From NCBI GenBank assembly GCA_942493375.1, contig OW818698.1, positions 6,262,001 through 6,326,000 of the forward strand: DNA of 64,000 bases. The letters are read 5' to 3'. The notes beneath the pieces were generated by a model. The model did not search any database, was not told the origin of the DNA, and was given only the letters and a program-made list of their open reading frames with translations. Below are positions 62,623 through 64,000 of this stretch, in pieces. The stretch is from G942493375 sp942493375 (GTDB lineage Bacteria; Armatimonadota; UBA5829). The position numbers and the translations under genes are program-made. Position 1 is the first letter of the stretch; every line of letters begins with the position of its first letter.

Positions 62623-63093
62623 ATGCCTAGAAAAGGACCAGCAAAAAAACGCGTTATAGCTCCAGACCCAGTATACGGTAACAAGATGCTAGCTAAGCTC
62701 ATCAACCGGGTGTTGATGGATGGCAAAAAGAGTATCGCTGAGAAGATTGTTTACGGAGCAATGGATATCATCGGAGAGCGGACAAAGCGCAACCCTATGG
62801 AAGTTGTAGAGGAAGCGTTCAGGAATGTTACCCCGATCATCGAAGTTAAACCAAGAAGAGTTGGTGGAGCTACCTACCAGGTGCCTGTTGAAGTCAGACC
62901 TGAGAGAAAAGTTTCCCTCACTCTGCGGTGGTTGGTAACCAACTCCCGCAAGCGCAGTGGACATACAATGATAGAGAAACTGGCTGCTGAGCTTTTGGAT
63001 GCTGCAAATAACACCGGTGCTTCGATCAAGAAAAAAGAAGACGGACATAAAATGGCTGACGCTAACAAAGCGTTTGCTCACTATAGATGGTAG
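62623..63093 (+). CDS. rpsG: 30S ribosomal protein S7
   Basis: S7 nucleates assembly of the 30S head and can repress its own operon in some bacteria. The 156-residue protein is canonical: MPRKGPAKKRVIAPDPVYGN, AMDIIGERTKRNPMEVVEEA, PRRVGGATYQVPVEVRPERK and the closing KMADANKAFAHYRW. CGGAGGGAAG precedes the ATG. It lies 18 bases after rpsL, and a 289-base gap separates it from fusA. Confidence 0.96.
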   Translation: MPRKGPAKKRVIAPDPVYGNKMLAKLINRVLMDGKKSIAEKIVYGAMDIIGERTKRNPMEVVEEAFRNVTPIIEVKPRRVGGATYQVPVEVRPERKVSLTLRWLVTNSRKRSGHTMIEKLAAELLDAANNTGASIKKKEDGHKMADANKAFAHYRW

Positions 63094-63129
63094 TGCACTA
63101 CTTAGCGTGCACCTGGTTCACATACGCAA

Positions 63130-63382
63130 GTCAGTGAATCTAATGCATAACCCGAGTTATGCGCTGGTTGCTGTATAGCGACTAATTTTTGTTTACAGGT
63201 AACTGAAAGGGGGCCGACAGCCCAAAGTAGGAATAGAGCAGGTCTAGCTCTGATGTCTCTGTTATGGATTCGATCAGGTTAGACAGTTGTCCGGTCAAGC
63301 AAAGGCCGGATACCCATCCAGGGTACGGAGCTAATTGCTTGCCGCCCTGATGTTCTGCCTGCCTTGCATTGTCGTTTTAAGT
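63130..63382 (+). ncRNA. Structured leader between rpsG and fusA
   Basis: The 289-base gap contains a row of small hairpins: GCATAAC/GTTATGC (63145-63162, perfect, loop CCGA), GGGC/GCCC (63211-63223), AGAGC/GCTCT (63235-63251), GTCCGG/CCGGAT (63289-63311) and TACCC/GGGTA (63311-63325). No open frame or known riboswitch core is recognised. fusA follows without a good ribosome site, so a regulatory role for this RNA is possible but inferred. Confidence 0.45.
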
Positions 63383-64000
63383 TTGGCTAAAGAAACTATT
63401 GTAAATCGCGACTTCGCCCTAGAGCGAATTCGTAATATAGGTATTGCTGCGCACATTGATGCCGGAAAAACTACAGTTACAGAGCGTATACTCTTTTACT
63501 GTGGTCGAATCCATCAAATGGGTGAAGTGCATGAAGGTGCTGCTACCATGGACTGGATGGAGCAGGAGCAAGAGCGCGGTATTACCATCACCTCAGCTGC
63601 AACCACCGCAGAGTGGGATAACCATCGAATCAATATTATTGATACCCCAGGCCATGTAGACTTCACAGTCGAAGTGGAACGCAGTTTACGAGTTCTTGAC
63701 GGCGTTATTGCTGTTTTCTGTGCAGTCGGCGGGGTTCAACCCCAGTCCGAGACAGTGTGGAGACAGGCCGAGAGATACGCTGTTCCCCGTTTGGCATTCA
63801 TCAATAAAATGGACCGCACCGGTGCAGACTTTAAGTATGTAGTAGAGCGGATTCGTGAGAGATTGGGCGCTAACGCTGTTCCCATCCAACTCCCCATTGG
63901 TTCTGAAGACCAACTCAAAGGTATTGTGGACCTGATTAAACTCAAGGCTACTATATATACTGGAGATGAGGGGCGTGAATTTGATGAAACTGATGTCCCG
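63383..64000 (+). CDS. fusA: Elongation factor G, N-terminal part
   Basis: EF-G drives ribosomal translocation using GTP. The first 206 codons are present and the frame runs off the window end. The GTPase motifs are clear: AHIDAGKTTVTERILFY (G1), GITITSAATTAEW (G2), IDTPGHVDFTVEVERSLRVL (G3) and FINKMDRTGADF (G4). The likely start is a TTG at 63383 (MAKETIVNRDFALERIRNIG); no upstream ATG is in frame nearby and no clear ribosome site precedes it. It completes the rpsL-rpsG-fusA order. Confidence 0.95.
   Translation, partial: MAKETIVNRDFALERIRNIGIAAHIDAGKTTVTERILFYCGRIHQMGEVHEGAATMDWMEQEQERGITITSAATTAEWDNHRINIIDTPGHVDFTVEVERSLRVLDGVIAVFCAVGGVQPQSETVWRQAERYAVPRLAFINKMDRTGADFKYVVERIRERLGANAVPIQLPIGSEDQLKGIVDLIKLKATIYTGDEGREFDETDVP

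Overview
The window looks like a chromosomal segment of a diderm (outer-membrane) bacterium of moderate G+C. It holds a nearly complete lipid A/Kdo gene run (lpxD-lpxC-fabZ-lpxA-lpxB-msbA-like-DUF374-waaA), Skp/OmpH-like periplasmic proteins, a TolC/RND efflux system and the rpsL-rpsG-fusA ribosomal operon. The mix of non-heme URO-D-family proteins, an encapsulin with encapsulated ferritin, several divergent glycoside-hydrolase-like proteins, frequent TTG starts and many dispersed palindromic repeats would suit an environmental lineage such as Armatimonadota or a neighbour. That placement is inference from gene content only.

Layout. 1-7250: tail of a Gfo/Idh/MocA oxidoreductase, a membrane-anchored coiled-coil protein, a gene-free kilobase with decayed repeats, a 1369-residue chemoreceptor with a 91-residue tandem repeat array, and CheW. 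7377-9334: a secreted beta-helix protein bracketed by 90-bp direct repeats, then a possible small RNA. 10003-12540 (minus): ECF sigma, anti-sigma and a secreted multidomain protein in an overlapping operon. 12842-14793 (minus): an ACT-domain protein with its UPF0210 partner. 14955-22070: a small exported protein (plus), then a CusA/CzcA-like RND operon (minus) with a frameshifted TolC gene and a small Cys-rich secreted protein. 22280-24578 (minus): murA-mreB, bracketed by two copies of an 81-bp palindromic element. 25063-26353 (minus): encapsulin and ferritin-like cargo. 26554-26931 (minus): four tRNAs (Val, Asp, Phe, Thr) behind a near-consensus promoter.

27234-34237 (plus): a URO-D-family protein, accD-accA, pfkA, malic enzyme and glycerate kinase. 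34381-44508 (plus): the envelope operon. 44599-61854: a patchwork of secreted or carbohydrate-active proteins (DUF4091-like, DUF6259-like, GH43/32-like, GH78 rhamnosidase, GH127-like) mixed with a CsgG/FlgO-like protein, a second URO-D protein, an acyl-CoA ligase, a PRC-barrel protein and a DapA-like aldolase. 61899-64000 (plus): the str operon with a terminator-like hairpin before rpsL and a long structured gap before fusA.

The most unusual signals are the 81-bp palindromic repeat family, whose internal stem shows paired base changes between copies; the gene-sized cassette bracketed by direct repeats; the exact 91-residue repeat array in the chemoreceptor; and the structured leaders in the ribosomal operon. 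No CRISPR array, phage region or transposase gene was seen.
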